Of a DNA stretch of 64,000 bases, positions 25,521 to 33,446 are shown piece by piece. This DNA comes from Clostridium sp. AN503 (lineage in GTDB: Bacteria; Bacillota; Clostridia; Lachnospirales; Lachnospiraceae): contig NZ_JBFDTP010000001.1 of NCBI RefSeq assembly GCF_040719375.1, positions 124,001 to 188,000 of the forward strand, in the 5' to 3' direction. Position 1 is the first letter of the stretch; the number at the start of each line of letters is the position of its first letter. Position numbers and translations under genes: made by a program. The notes under the pieces were generated by a model that searched no databases, had not been told where the DNA came from, and saw only the letters and a program-made list of their open reading frames with translations.

Positions 25521-25549
25521 TTGAATCTTTGGGATTAATTGATTATAAT
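25521..25549 (+). promoter_or_regulatory. Promoter of the antisense RNA
   Basis: TTGAAT (25521-25526) and a consensus TATAAT (25544-25549) are spaced by exactly 17 bases on the plus strand. No plus-strand coding gene follows; the transcript would run into a terminator at 25625-25662. Between the oxidoreductase gene and this promoter (25227-25520) I see no convincing gene; a 43-codon plus-strand frame at 25325 lacks a ribosome-binding site. Confidence 0.65.
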
Positions 25550-25555
25550 GAAAAT

Positions 25556-25662
25556 GTAAAAAAAAGCACCCGCTCCAAAAGTGGATGCTCCCAAAGTTAA
25601 AGGTTACACGTCCTTACGGACGCCGCCCATCCTGTGGTCAGACAGGGTGGGCATTTTATTTT
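25556..25662 (+). ncRNA. Candidate type I antitoxin antisense RNA
   Basis: An RNA of about 105 bases is bounded by the promoter at 25521-25549 and a strong intrinsic terminator. Three hairpins are visible: 25566-25588, a perfect CGTCC-TTAC-GGACG at 25609-25622, and the terminator stem 25625-25652 (11 pairs, loop GGTCAG) followed by ATTTTATTTT. Its 3' end reaches the stop codon of the toxin gene on the other strand, and its whole length is complementary to the toxin message 3' region. This is the layout of TxpA/RatA-like type I systems. Confidence 0.6.
25558..25588 (-). terminator. Terminator of the toxin message
   Basis: On the minus strand a GC-rich stem (25566-25588) is followed by a run of eight T. 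It lies about 70 bases past the toxin stop codon, leaving a 3' untranslated region that overlaps the antisense RNA. Confidence 0.6.
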
Positions 25663-25772
25663 CGCTTATTTCTCTTATCGAGAAAGGCGATAATCGCTAC
25701 AATCAAGCTGCCAAAGGACATCAATAATGCCAATATCCCTATAAAGATTGAAATAATCTCATAAGCTGTCAT
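25656..25772 (-). CDS. Holin-like small membrane toxin (type I toxin candidate)
   Basis: A 38-residue protein: MTAYEIISIF, then a single hydrophobic helix ending IVAIIAFLDK, then a basic tail RNKRK. This is the pattern of the putative holin-like toxin family (Hol_Tox) widespread in Firmicutes, small hydrophobic peptides that harm the membrane when overproduced. AAAGGAGGTAG, a near-perfect ribosome-binding site, precedes the ATG. The 85-base leader and the antisense RNA at the 3' end fit a type I toxin-antitoxin locus. Function is inferred from family and layout. Confidence 0.8.
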   Translation of the reverse strand: MTAYEIISIFIGILALLMSFGSLIVAIIAFLDKRNKRK

Positions 25773-25862
25773 GGGCGCTACCTCCTTTCTATGTACTCCG
25801 GTAACCCGGGCCTACAGATTTAGGAGGCTACCACTCCTGTCGTGAGTGCTTTCCTGATATTT

Positions 25863-25891
25863 ATTTTAGCATATGGATATTCGCTTTACAA
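25863..25891 (-). promoter_or_regulatory. Promoter of the holin-like toxin
   Basis: On the minus strand TTGTAA (25886-25891) and TAAAAT (25863-25868) are spaced by 17 bases, placing the start of transcription near 25856. The leader can fold (GGAGTGGTAGCCTCC region, 25826-25842), which may mask the ribosome-binding site. Confidence 0.6.
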
Positions 25892-26028
25892 TTACCCAAC
25901 TTCCTTTTTTCATTTCTTATCCGTAATACATATTTGAATCTCTTCATTCCCATCCAAACATTCGACGGTCCCACACTCCCACCCCCGCCGTCCCCCGGCA
26001 AAACGCCACGGTGCGCGTACCTCTTCTC

Positions 26029-27006
26029 TCACCCCAAAACCATCCCCCACACAGGAATAGACAACATGGAAAGCAGAGTCGAGACCACAATGCATTTCGT
26101 CGCAAAGGTATAATCACAGCCATACTTCGCCGCCAGGATCGCCGACGTACTTCCAGCCGGCATTCCGGTGATCAGGACGCAGACGCCGGTCAGGAACGGA
26201 TTTACCCCGGCAAGGCGGCAGCCTGCCAGCACCAGCGCCGGAAGGAGGACCAGGCGCAGGGCGGAGATGAACATGGCGTCTTTATCAAGCATACTGCCTG
26301 CCTTTACGTCCGCCAGCATCATTCCGATCAGCACCATTGTCAGAGCCGTGGTGCATCCGCCAGCGGAGCGCACTGCTTTATCGAGAGCGGTCACAATCAC
26401 TGTCACCACTGCCGAGACCGCAGGAGCGGAGCCGCTTATGATCCCACCATACAGCCCGGCAAGCGGCGCCTGGAAGAACATCAGGCCCAACCCGATATAG
26501 ACCGCAATGATGCATGGATGGACTGCGATTTTTTTCACTACAGATCTAAAGTCAGGGCTGTCCGTAAAACAGGCAATCCCCGCAGACCACATCATGATCC
26601 GCATAGGTATGATGAAGATCGAGGCGTACATCATGCCCTCCGCACCATAGATGCCTTCCGCGATCGGAAGGCCCAGAAAACCTGAATTAGACACGATCGT
26701 GCAGTACTGCATGACCCGTTTGACTTCCATGGATTTGTGGTTGTACAGCAATTTGCTGAGACCGTAGCTGACCGCCTGCACCAGCACGGAAACGATCAGG
26801 ATCACGGCAAATTTCCGCAGGATACTGATATCAAATTCCATGCGGAAGGAATTGATGATATTGCAGGGAAGGAAAAAATACAGCACCGCATCCGTCAGCA
26901 CTGATTTCCCCTCCTCTTTCAGGATTCCTTTCTTTTTGAGTAATGCCCCGGCCGCCACCAGTAAAAACATCATACACTGCAATGTCCATAATCCACTGAT
27001 ATCCAT
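26029..27006 (-). CDS. AEC-family (auxin efflux carrier-like) transporter
   Basis: A 325-residue membrane protein with about ten hydrophobic segments, of the AEC family that moves organic acids such as malate or malonate in bacteria. The family marks are the early LLVAAGALLKKKGIL near residue 20, the NSGFLGLPIAEGIYG segment near residue 110, and a TGMPAGSTSAILAAKYGCD loop near residue 290. The start at 27006 follows GCAGGAG. It is the last gene of the long minus-strand sugar-acid run and may transport one of its substrates or products. Confidence 0.88.
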   Translation of the reverse strand: MDISGLWTLQCMMFLLVAAGALLKKKGILKEEGKSVLTDAVLYFFLPCNIINSFRMEFDISILRKFAVILIVSVLVQAVSYGLSKLLYNHKSMEVKRVMQYCTIVSNSGFLGLPIAEGIYGAEGMMYASIFIIPMRIMMWSAGIACFTDSPDFRSVVKKIAVHPCIIAVYIGLGLMFFQAPLAGLYGGIISGSAPAVSAVVTVIVTALDKAVRSAGGCTTALTMVLIGMMLADVKAGSMLDKDAMFISALRLVLLPALVLAGCRLAGVNPFLTGVCVLITGMPAGSTSAILAAKYGCDYTFATKCIVVSTLLSMLSIPVWGMVLG

Positions 27007-27090
27007 TTTACGCTCCTGCCCTTTTGTCTTTCCTCTGATTTTGAGTGATTTTGAGTAATTACATTGCATTTGTGCGCTTTACAGCAGCCT

Positions 27091-28065
27091 TCAGCCAGGC
27101 AAACATTTCCCGGCCTCCGGATGGTTTACCACCCAGTCCGGATTTCTCCCGCTAAGAACCAGGTCGATCTGCATTGCCGCCTGAAGCGCCATACGCGCCA
27201 TGCACTCCTCCGTATTGGACGCCATGTGGGGCATCACCGTCACCTGATCCATCCGGAAAAACGGATGATCGGCATCCGGCGGTTCCTGATCCATCACATC
27301 GGTAAATAATCCCGCGATCTGCTTTTTCTCAAGCGCTTCTATCAACTCCGCCTCATCTGCCACGCCGCCACGGGAGCAGTTGATCAGATATGCGGAGGAT
27401 TTCATCCGGCCAAATTCTTCCCTGCCGATAAATCCCTTAGTCTCTGCGGTCAACGGCACATGGACGGTGATAAAATCCGACTGTTCAAACAGCGTCTCCC
27501 AGGAAACCAGCCGGACATATTCTGGCATCTGCCCCTGCTTTTTGCGGGGACTGTATGCGATCACATCCATGTCAAAACCAAAATGCGCTTTTTTTGCCAC
27601 TGCCATACCGATGCGTCCAATCCCGACGATCCCCAGGGTCTTTCCCATCAGATCCGTCCCCTTGTGGCTGTTTTTATAGAGAAAATCACCCTGCTTCAGC
27701 TTATCCCGGTGTTCTGCCATCCGTTTTGCTGCCATCAGGATCCCCCCCAGCGCATACTCCGCCACAGTTTCCGTCGTAGCGTCGGGCGTGTTGGTCACCA
27801 GGATTCCAAGTTCGTCTGCCGCCTGCAGGTCCACATTGTTATATCCCGCCCCATGCCTGGCGATGATCTTCAAGTTCCTGCCCGCTTCCATCACAGAACG
27901 CGGGAATTCTGCCGTCCGCAAAAGCACCGCGTCGCAATCCTCCACATCCCGGATCAGGTCCTGCTCTGTAAAGCCATTTCCATATTTTATCTCATAACCG
28001 CGTTCCCGCAGAAATGCTTTTCCCTCCTCCGCAATATCCTGAGGGATCAAAATCCTGTACGCCAA
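27091..28065 (-). CDS. D-isomer-specific 2-hydroxyacid dehydrogenase
   Basis: A 324-residue NAD-dependent dehydrogenase of the phosphoglycerate/glyoxylate reductase type. The Rossmann motif GIVGIGRIGMAVAK near residue 148, the catalytic Arg in INCSRGG, the Glu in DVMDQEPPDAD and the catalytic His in VTVMPHMASN are all in place. A TTG at 28065 is well spaced from GGAG and is preferred to the GTG at 28074. In this operon it may act on hydroxypyruvate, glyoxylate or tartronate semialdehyde-related acids, which is inference. It lacks the ACT domain of long SerA enzymes. Confidence 0.85.
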   Translation of the reverse strand: MAYRILIPQDIAEEGKAFLRERGYEIKYGNGFTEQDLIRDVEDCDAVLLRTAEFPRSVMEAGRNLKIIARHGAGYNNVDLQAADELGILVTNTPDATTETVAEYALGGILMAAKRMAEHRDKLKQGDFLYKNSHKGTDLMGKTLGIVGIGRIGMAVAKKAHFGFDMDVIAYSPRKKQGQMPEYVRLVSWETLFEQSDFITVHVPLTAETKGFIGREEFGRMKSSAYLINCSRGGVADEAELIEALEKKQIAGLFTDVMDQEPPDADHPFFRMDQVTVMPHMASNTEECMARMALQAAMQIDLVLSGRNPDWVVNHPEAGKCLPG

Positions 28066-28182
28066 GCTCCTCACTCCTTCCTGTCTATTTTATGGACCGG
28101 CGCTTGATCCGGATCCTGTTACGATCCAAGGTTATACGCTGTACAAGCTTACATACTGTCCGGGATCATCCATTACTCAGAG

Positions 28183-29037
28183 TTACACGATATCCAGATA
28201 AACCTTGTTCCTGGGCGCCGGGAACTCCTGATCGATCGCTGAAAGCTCCGCCTCCGTCAGCGCCAGCCCATCCGCACCTGCATTATCCAGCGTATGTTCC
28301 TTCCTGCTGCTGCGCGGAATCGCGATGGTACTTCCGTCGCGCACAACAAAAGCCAGCAGTACCTGGGAGATACTTGCTCCATGGGCTGCAGCGATATTTT
28401 TCAAGACCGCATTTTCATAAAGCCCTCTGCGAAGATCACCGCCCTGGGCCAGCGGGCAGTATGCCATCAGCGGCACATGATGCTCCCGCATCCAGGGGAG
28501 AAGATCGTACTCGATCCCGCGGGAAGCCGCATGGTAGAGGACCTGATTGACCGCACAATTTTTGCCGCCCGGCACACTCCACAGCTCCTCCATGTCAGAG
28601 GTATCAAAATTGGACACGCCCCAGCGCCGGATCTTCCCTTCTTTTTTAAGCTGCTCCATACATTCCACGGTCTCTTCCAGAGGAATCCCGCCGCGCCAGT
28701 GGAGCAGGTACAAATCCAGATAATCCGTACCCATCCGCTCCAGGCTCGCCAAACAGCTTTTGAAGATATTTTTCCTCCCTGCGTTGTGAGGATATACCTT
28801 CGAGACCAGGAACAGGCTGCTTCTGTCCATCCCGGCAATGGTCCTTCCGATCAAAGACTCCGCCTTGCCGCTCCCATACATCTCCGCCGTATCGATCAGC
28901 GTCATGCCTGCTTTCACACCGGCGGTCAGGGCTTCTTTTTCCTGCTCCATCCGTGATCTCTGCTCTCCCAAAAACCAGGTACCCTGTCCGATGGCCGGAA
29001 CCGAAGCCCCGTCCGGCAATGTAACATATCTCTCCAT
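28183..29037 (-). CDS. Aldo/keto reductase
   Basis: A 284-residue NADPH-dependent aldo/keto reductase. The tetrad is visible: Asp in LIDTAEMYG (with the Tyr), Lys in FLVSKVYPHN and His in LYLLHWRGGIP. The IAIPRSSRKEHTLDNAGA segment near residue 235 binds the cofactor. The ATG at 29037 is chosen because GGGAG lies eight bases upstream; a GTG at 29043 is too close. It sits between the glycerate kinase and the 2-hydroxyacid dehydrogenase genes, so an aldehyde or keto sugar-acid substrate is likely but not shown. Confidence 0.9.
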   Translation of the reverse strand: MERYVTLPDGASVPAIGQGTWFLGEQRSRMEQEKEALTAGVKAGMTLIDTAEMYGSGKAESLIGRTIAGMDRSSLFLVSKVYPHNAGRKNIFKSCLASLERMGTDYLDLYLLHWRGGIPLEETVECMEQLKKEGKIRRWGVSNFDTSDMEELWSVPGGKNCAVNQVLYHAASRGIEYDLLPWMREHHVPLMAYCPLAQGGDLRRGLYENAVLKNIAAAHGASISQVLLAFVVRDGSTIAIPRSSRKEHTLDNAGADGLALTEAELSAIDQEFPAPRNKVYLDIV

Positions 29038-29101
29038 ATGCACTGCTCCCTTCCTGTAACGTTAACACAATATTAGAACACTCAGATAATCAATCTGCCA
29101 A

Positions 29102-30255
29102 TCAGGAATGCTTCACTCCCGCCACCTGCATCCCGGCACGGATCATACGGAAAGCCCTGTCCGCCGCGGAAATATACAGCTCCTCCGCCCGCTCCAGAGC
29201 CTCCTCAATATCCATAGCCCCGTTGATGGTCGGGACGATACTGTCCACGCCAAATTCATAGATCTTTTCGGCTCCGTTTCCCATGCCGCCCACGATCGCC
29301 ACAGCAGGAATCTGCTTTGCCTTACAGCGCATCCCCACTCCGCTGGGCACCTTTCCGAAGGCGGACTGCCAGTCGATCCGGCCTTCCCCGGTCACCACCA
29401 GGTCCGTCCCCTCTAAAAGCCCGTCAAAATCGATCAGATCCAGTACCGTCTCAATACCGGACTTCAGCTCCGCGTTCAGATAACCGCAGAGCGCCGCTCC
29501 TAATCCACCGGCTGCCCGGCTCCGGCCAGGTTTTCCACATCCAGGCCCAGTTTATCCCGCATCACCGCGGCGTACTGCTTCATCCCTGCTTCCAGCTCGT
29601 CTAAGATCTCGTGTGTGCCGCCTTTTTGTTTTCCAAAGGTGTAGGTGGCTCCGTCCGGCCCCGTCAGCGGGTTGTTCACATCACACATCACCGTAATGCT
29701 GGCGTCCTTTACCGCAGGATGAAGACCGCTCACATCGATATCCGCAACTTTCCCAAGATCCTCTCCGATACCGGAAAGCTCCTTCCCATCCTGATCCATA
29801 AACTTGATCCCCAGCGCCCGCATGGCTCCCATGCCGCCGTCGTTGGTGGCGCTGCCGCCGATGGCGATGGACAGTCTGCGGTAACCGTTGTCCAGGGCAT
29901 CCTTTATCAGCTCGCCGGTCCCAAACGTAGTCGTATGAAGCGGATTGCGCTTCTGTGCAGGTACCATGGGCAGTCCCGATGCCGCCGCCATCTCAATGAT
30001 AGCGCTGTCCCCGTGGAATACCCCGTAGGAAGCGCTGGCCTCCTCCATCAGCGGGCCGTGTACCTTCACCGTGCGAAGACATCCCTTCGTCACCGCGATC
30101 ACCGCATCCACCGTGCCTTCCCCGCCGTCCGCAATAGGTACGCCCACGGTCTCACAGCCCGGAAAGATCCGGTTGGCGGAATCAGTCAGCAGCCGGATGA
30201 TCTGCTCCGATGACAAGGTCCCCTTAAATGAATCCGAAGCAAATAATAATTTCAT
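29102..30255 (-). pseudogene. garK: Glycerate 2-kinase, broken by a one-base frameshift
   Basis: The first 247 residues follow the GarK/GlxK type closely: MKLLFASDSFKGTLSS, GVPIADGGEGTVDA, and IGGSATNDGGMGAMRALGIK. The frame then ends at GAGQPVD. In the next frame, continuing without a gap, the family's remaining segments appear, from AGGLGAALCGYLNAELKSG through VTGEGRIDWQSAFGKVPSGV. Restoring one G in the GGG at 29515-29517 rejoins the frames into about 384 residues, the normal family length. The enzyme phosphorylates glycerate to 2-phosphoglycerate, the last step of galactarate and glucarate use. A sequencing error in a G-run is possible. Confidence 0.8.
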
Positions 30256-30335
30256 AAGCCCCTCCTTCTCTCTTTTTCATATTTTATCTTTTTTACATGG
30301 ATAGCGCAATAAATAACAGCACAATAAAAGTAGCA

Positions 30336-30374
30336 CAATGGACCGGCAAAATTAGGAGGAATGCCGGTCCATTG
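30336..30374 (-). terminator. Hairpin between the lyase and glycerate kinase genes
   Basis: A perfect 12-base inverted repeat, CAATGGACCGGC (30336-30347) and GCCGGTCCATTG (30363-30374), follows the DapA-type gene. On the minus strand it is trailed by TGCTACTTTTATTG. It could end or attenuate transcription before the glycerate kinase gene. Confidence 0.65.
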
Positions 30375-30405
30375 CATAACGATATATGGTAGTAATTGTA
30401 GCTGG

Positions 30406-31305
30406 CTAAATCAGTCCTGCGTTTTTCATCTCAGCTTTGATCTTGTCTAACACCGGACCTTCCGGGGTGGCAAGATTAGGTCTGTACGGCACGCCGATAT
30501 TGCGGCCCCGCAGATTTGCCATGTCTTTTGCAGCTACCGGGAAGCTGGCTCCGTCCATGGACAGGCGCACCGGATTTAACTTGAACTGGGCCTCTAAGGA
30601 ACCCTGCAGATCCCCCGCCACAAACTTGTTGTAGACGTCAGTGATCAGCTCCGGCATAAAGTTTGCCGCCGTGCAGACACCGCCCACAGCGCCGTGGCAC
30701 ATGGAAGCGTACAGCAGGGTGTCTTTTCCGCCGAACACCTTGAAGTTCACATCCCTGGTCCTGCGGATGAACTCGGAGGTCTGGGTTATATCGCCGCTGG
30801 TATCCTTCATGCCCACAATGTTCTCCACCTCATGGGCGAGACGCTCCACCAGATTGGCGGACATGGTATAGTTTACACGGCCCGGATTGTTGTAGAGGAG
30901 TACCGGAATTTCCGGCACCGACTCCGCGATCGCCTTAAAATGCTCAAACAGCTCGGTTTCCGTCGGTTTTAAAAACATGGGCTGCAGGATGGAAATACCC
31001 GCCGCACCGTTTGCCGCTGCCATCTTCGCCAGGCGGCAGCATTTCTTCGTGCTGATGGCGCCGATGCCAAAGTATACCGGCACACGGCCCGCAGCCTGAT
31101 CTACCATGATCTTAAGACCGCGCTCCATCTCATCTTCCTCGATCACATAGAACTCGCCGTTGCTGCCGAAGGCAAGGATGCCCAGCACACCGCCTTCGAT
31201 CACATAGTCAACCTGTTCTCTCAGTTTCTTCTCGTTGATCATCTCATTCTCATCGATCGGCGTGAGAATCGGGACGACCACGCCCTTAATAAAATCTGTG
31301 TTCAT
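30406..31305 (-). CDS. DapA/NAL-family lyase, probable 5-keto-4-deoxyglucarate aldolase or dehydratase
   Basis: A 299-residue TIM-barrel lyase of the dihydrodipicolinate synthase family. The Schiff-base Lys is K167 in VGMKDTSGD, with the partner Tyr138 in LLYNNPGRVNY and the substrate-binding GSNGE near residue 48. AAGGAG precedes the ATG at 31305. It lies directly downstream of garR (GarR acts on tartronate semialdehyde). No GarL-type (HpaI) aldolase is present in the window. This suggests it cleaves 5-keto-4-deoxyglucarate to pyruvate and tartronate semialdehyde. Dehydration to 2,5-dioxopentanoate, known for some relatives, is the alternative. Confidence 0.82.
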   Translation of the reverse strand: MNTDFIKGVVVPILTPIDENEMINEKKLREQVDYVIEGGVLGILAFGSNGEFYVIEEDEMERGLKIMVDQAAGRVPVYFGIGAISTKKCCRLAKMAAANGAAGISILQPMFLKPTETELFEHFKAIAESVPEIPVLLYNNPGRVNYTMSANLVERLAHEVENIVGMKDTSGDITQTSEFIRRTRDVNFKVFGGKDTLLYASMCHGAVGGVCTAANFMPELITDVYNKFVAGDLQGSLEAQFKLNPVRLSMDGASFPVAAKDMANLRGRNIGVPYRPNLATPEGPVLDKIKAEMKNAGLI

Positions 31306-31339
31306 GCTCTGCTCCTTCCGGCGTCTGTTCTGCGCCATC

Positions 31340-32224
31340 TTATTTAACAATGCTTGCGCCGGAGATCTTCTCGTAATATTTCACGATGCCCGCATGGTCG
31401 TCCTTGTCGCAGCCGTCGGCTCTTAAGAACTGCATGATCTCCATCAGCTGTGCAGTCAGCGGTGAAGGAGCGCTGATCGCATGGGCCGCATTCAGGGCGT
31501 TGGTCAGATCCTTGATGTGCAGCTCGATCCGAAAGCCCGGCTTGTAGTTGCCTGCCAGCATCATTGGAGCCTTGGCATCCATAACGGTGGAACCTGCCAG
31601 GCCGCCGCGGATCGCCTGGTATACCAGCTCCGGATCGGTGCCTGCCTTCTTTGCGAAGGTCAGCGCCTCAGATACAGCCGCGATGTTGATGGCAACCACC
31701 ATCTGGTTTGCAAGCTTTGCCACGTTGCCGGAACCCAGTTCGCCAACATATACAACGGAACCAGCCATCACCATCAGCATGTCATAGTATTTGTCAAACA
31801 ACTCTCTCTTGCCGCCGCACATAACAGACAGGGTCCCGTCGATGGCCTTCGGCTCGCCGCCGGATACCGGACAGTCCATCATATCGATGCCCAGCTTCGC
31901 AAGCTCTGCACCGATGGCCTTGCTCTCGGTTGGGTCGATGGAGCTCATGTCGATCACTACGGTGCCCGGCTTTGCGCCCTCTGCCACACCGTTCTCGCCC
32001 AGAACTGCCGCTCTCACGTGAGGAGAGTTGGGAACCATGGTGATGACTACATCTACCTGGGAAGCTACTGCCTTGCCGCTGTCTGATGCCGTTGCGCCGC
32101 AGGATACCAGGTCCGCCACCGCATCTTTATTAAAATCAAAAACAACCAGCTCATGGCCTGCCTTGCACAGATTCTTTGCCATCGGTCTTCCCATAATACC
32201 TAATCCAATAAATCCAACTTTCAT
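31340..32224 (-). CDS. garR: Tartronate semialdehyde reductase (2-hydroxy-3-oxopropionate reductase)
   Basis: A 294-residue beta-hydroxyacid dehydrogenase, the same length as E. coli GarR. It opens MKVGFIGLGIMGRPMAKNL (NADH-binding), has the substrate signature DCPVSGGEPKA near residue 120, and the catalytic Lys in GNVAKLANQMVVAIN near residue 170. The enzyme reduces tartronate semialdehyde to D-glycerate. The start at 32224 fits GAGGT seven bases upstream; ATG at 32227 is an alternative. It sits between the UxuA-type and the DapA-type genes and completes the branch to glycerate kinase. Confidence 0.9.
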   Translation of the reverse strand: MKVGFIGLGIMGRPMAKNLCKAGHELVVFDFNKDAVADLVSCGATASDSGKAVASQVDVVITMVPNSPHVRAAVLGENGVAEGAKPGTVVIDMSSIDPTESKAIGAELAKLGIDMMDCPVSGGEPKAIDGTLSVMCGGKRELFDKYYDMLMVMAGSVVYVGELGSGNVAKLANQMVVAINIAAVSEALTFAKKAGTDPELVYQAIRGGLAGSTVMDAKAPMMLAGNYKPGFRIELHIKDLTNALNAAHAISAPSPLTAQLMEIMQFLRADGCDKDDHAGIVKYYEKISGASIVK

Positions 32225-32385
32225 CATTCTTACCTCGTCTTTCTTTTCTGCATTGCCGCACATGCTCCGGATTCTGGTCCGGCTCCTGTGCCGTCTTCGT
32301 TGCTGCTTATGTCTGCATTATAGGGAAATCCACCGCCAATAACAATCGGCGGGATTGCCAAATACAGAGCCGGTTTTTATACAAA

Positions 32386-32421
32386 AAAGACAAGGTTTCA
32401 ATATCATTTCACCTTGTCTTT
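32386..32421 (-). terminator. Terminator or attenuator after the UxuA-type gene
   Basis: AAAGACAAGGT (32386-32396) and ACCTTGTCTTT (32411-32421) form an 11-base stem followed on the minus strand by TTTTTTG. It separates the UxuA-type gene from garR, so garR may also have its own promoter in 32225-32385. Confidence 0.75.
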
Positions 32422-32430
32422 CATTTTGTC

Positions 32431-33399
32431 TTATTTTATTTCAAGTTCCTTTTGAGCTGCCCACATCAGCCCCTTCATAAATCCGGTCGGATAACAGAAC
32501 GATCCCGCCAGACCGCCAAACCCCTCCATGGGCTTAAACCCATGATCGATGGAGATCACGGCATTGCAGTTGAATCTGATCAGCTGCTTCATGATCGCAT
32601 ACATATCAGCATACCCATCCTCCGCAAGCGTTTCCTCAAATACCGGCAGAGGGCTGTCAACATTCCGGAAATGCACACAGAGAATCCGGTCATCTTCACA
32701 GAACTCCTGAATATCCCTCATCAGATCCCCAAATGCATCGCCTCCCTCAAGCCAGCATCCCACACAAAGCTTCATCCCCAGGGCATGGCTGCCTTTTGCC
32801 ATCCGAAACGCCCTGCGATAGCACTCCGTATTATAGATCAGGCTCGGGATTCCCGCCATACACGCCAGCGGCGGGTCATTGGGATGCAGCGCCATACGCA
32901 CGCCTGCCGCCTCCGCTGCCGGTATCACCTGATCAAGAAAATATTGAAAATTATCCCAGATCTCCTCCTCACCGTAGACCCGATCCTCTGCATTGGGCCT
33001 TTTCAGAATCTCATTCTGGTCGCAGTAAGAAGAAACACCTCCCCGCGTATGCTTTCCAACCCTGTGATCTGTCCTGAGAATCCCATTGGGCTGCCACGCA
33101 ATGGAGGTAAATGGGATCCGGGTTTCCCCAAAGACCTCCAGCATATGCACAAAACGGTCAATCTGGCGGTCCCGGTCCGGCAGGTTTAAATGGATACTTT
33201 TATTTTTCTGAAGCTCATTGCATGTTGCATCCGATACATGCAGCCCGAATTTGGCCAGCCGTTCCTGCTGGGCGCGGATATCCGCTGCATTCAGTTCCTC
33301 CGGTTTCAACGACAGGCTTACATATTCAATTCCCATCTGCCTGATAAAAGACAGGGTATCATCCGATTCTACGATACGAACCGGGATTTGTGGTTTCAT
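32431..33399 (-). CDS. UxuA-family dehydratase (mannonate dehydratase-like)
   Basis: A 322-residue protein of the mannonate dehydratase (UxuA) family, a metal-dependent TIM barrel of the xylose isomerase-like group that converts mannonate to 2-keto-3-deoxygluconate. The family motif GVRMALHPNDPP near residue 165 and the metal-binding CVHFRNVDSP and ISIDHGFKP segments are present. It is shorter than E. coli UxuA (394) and the surrounding residues differ, so a different sugar acid is possible. ATG 33399 is nine bases from GGAG; ATG 33405 is an alternative. It follows the SLC13-type permease gene. Confidence 0.8.
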   Translation of the reverse strand: MKPQIPVRIVESDDTLSFIRQMGIEYVSLSLKPEELNAADIRAQQERLAKFGLHVSDATCNELQKNKSIHLNLPDRDRQIDRFVHMLEVFGETRIPFTSIAWQPNGILRTDHRVGKHTRGGVSSYCDQNEILKRPNAEDRVYGEEEIWDNFQYFLDQVIPAAEAAGVRMALHPNDPPLACMAGIPSLIYNTECYRRAFRMAKGSHALGMKLCVGCWLEGGDAFGDLMRDIQEFCEDDRILCVHFRNVDSPLPVFEETLAEDGYADMYAIMKQLIRFNCNAVISIDHGFKPMEGFGGLAGSFCYPTGFMKGLMWAAQKELEIK

Positions 33400-33446
33400 A
33401 GACATATTCTCCCTCACTTCTCAACCATGCGGTTGCTTTTTTTCTA

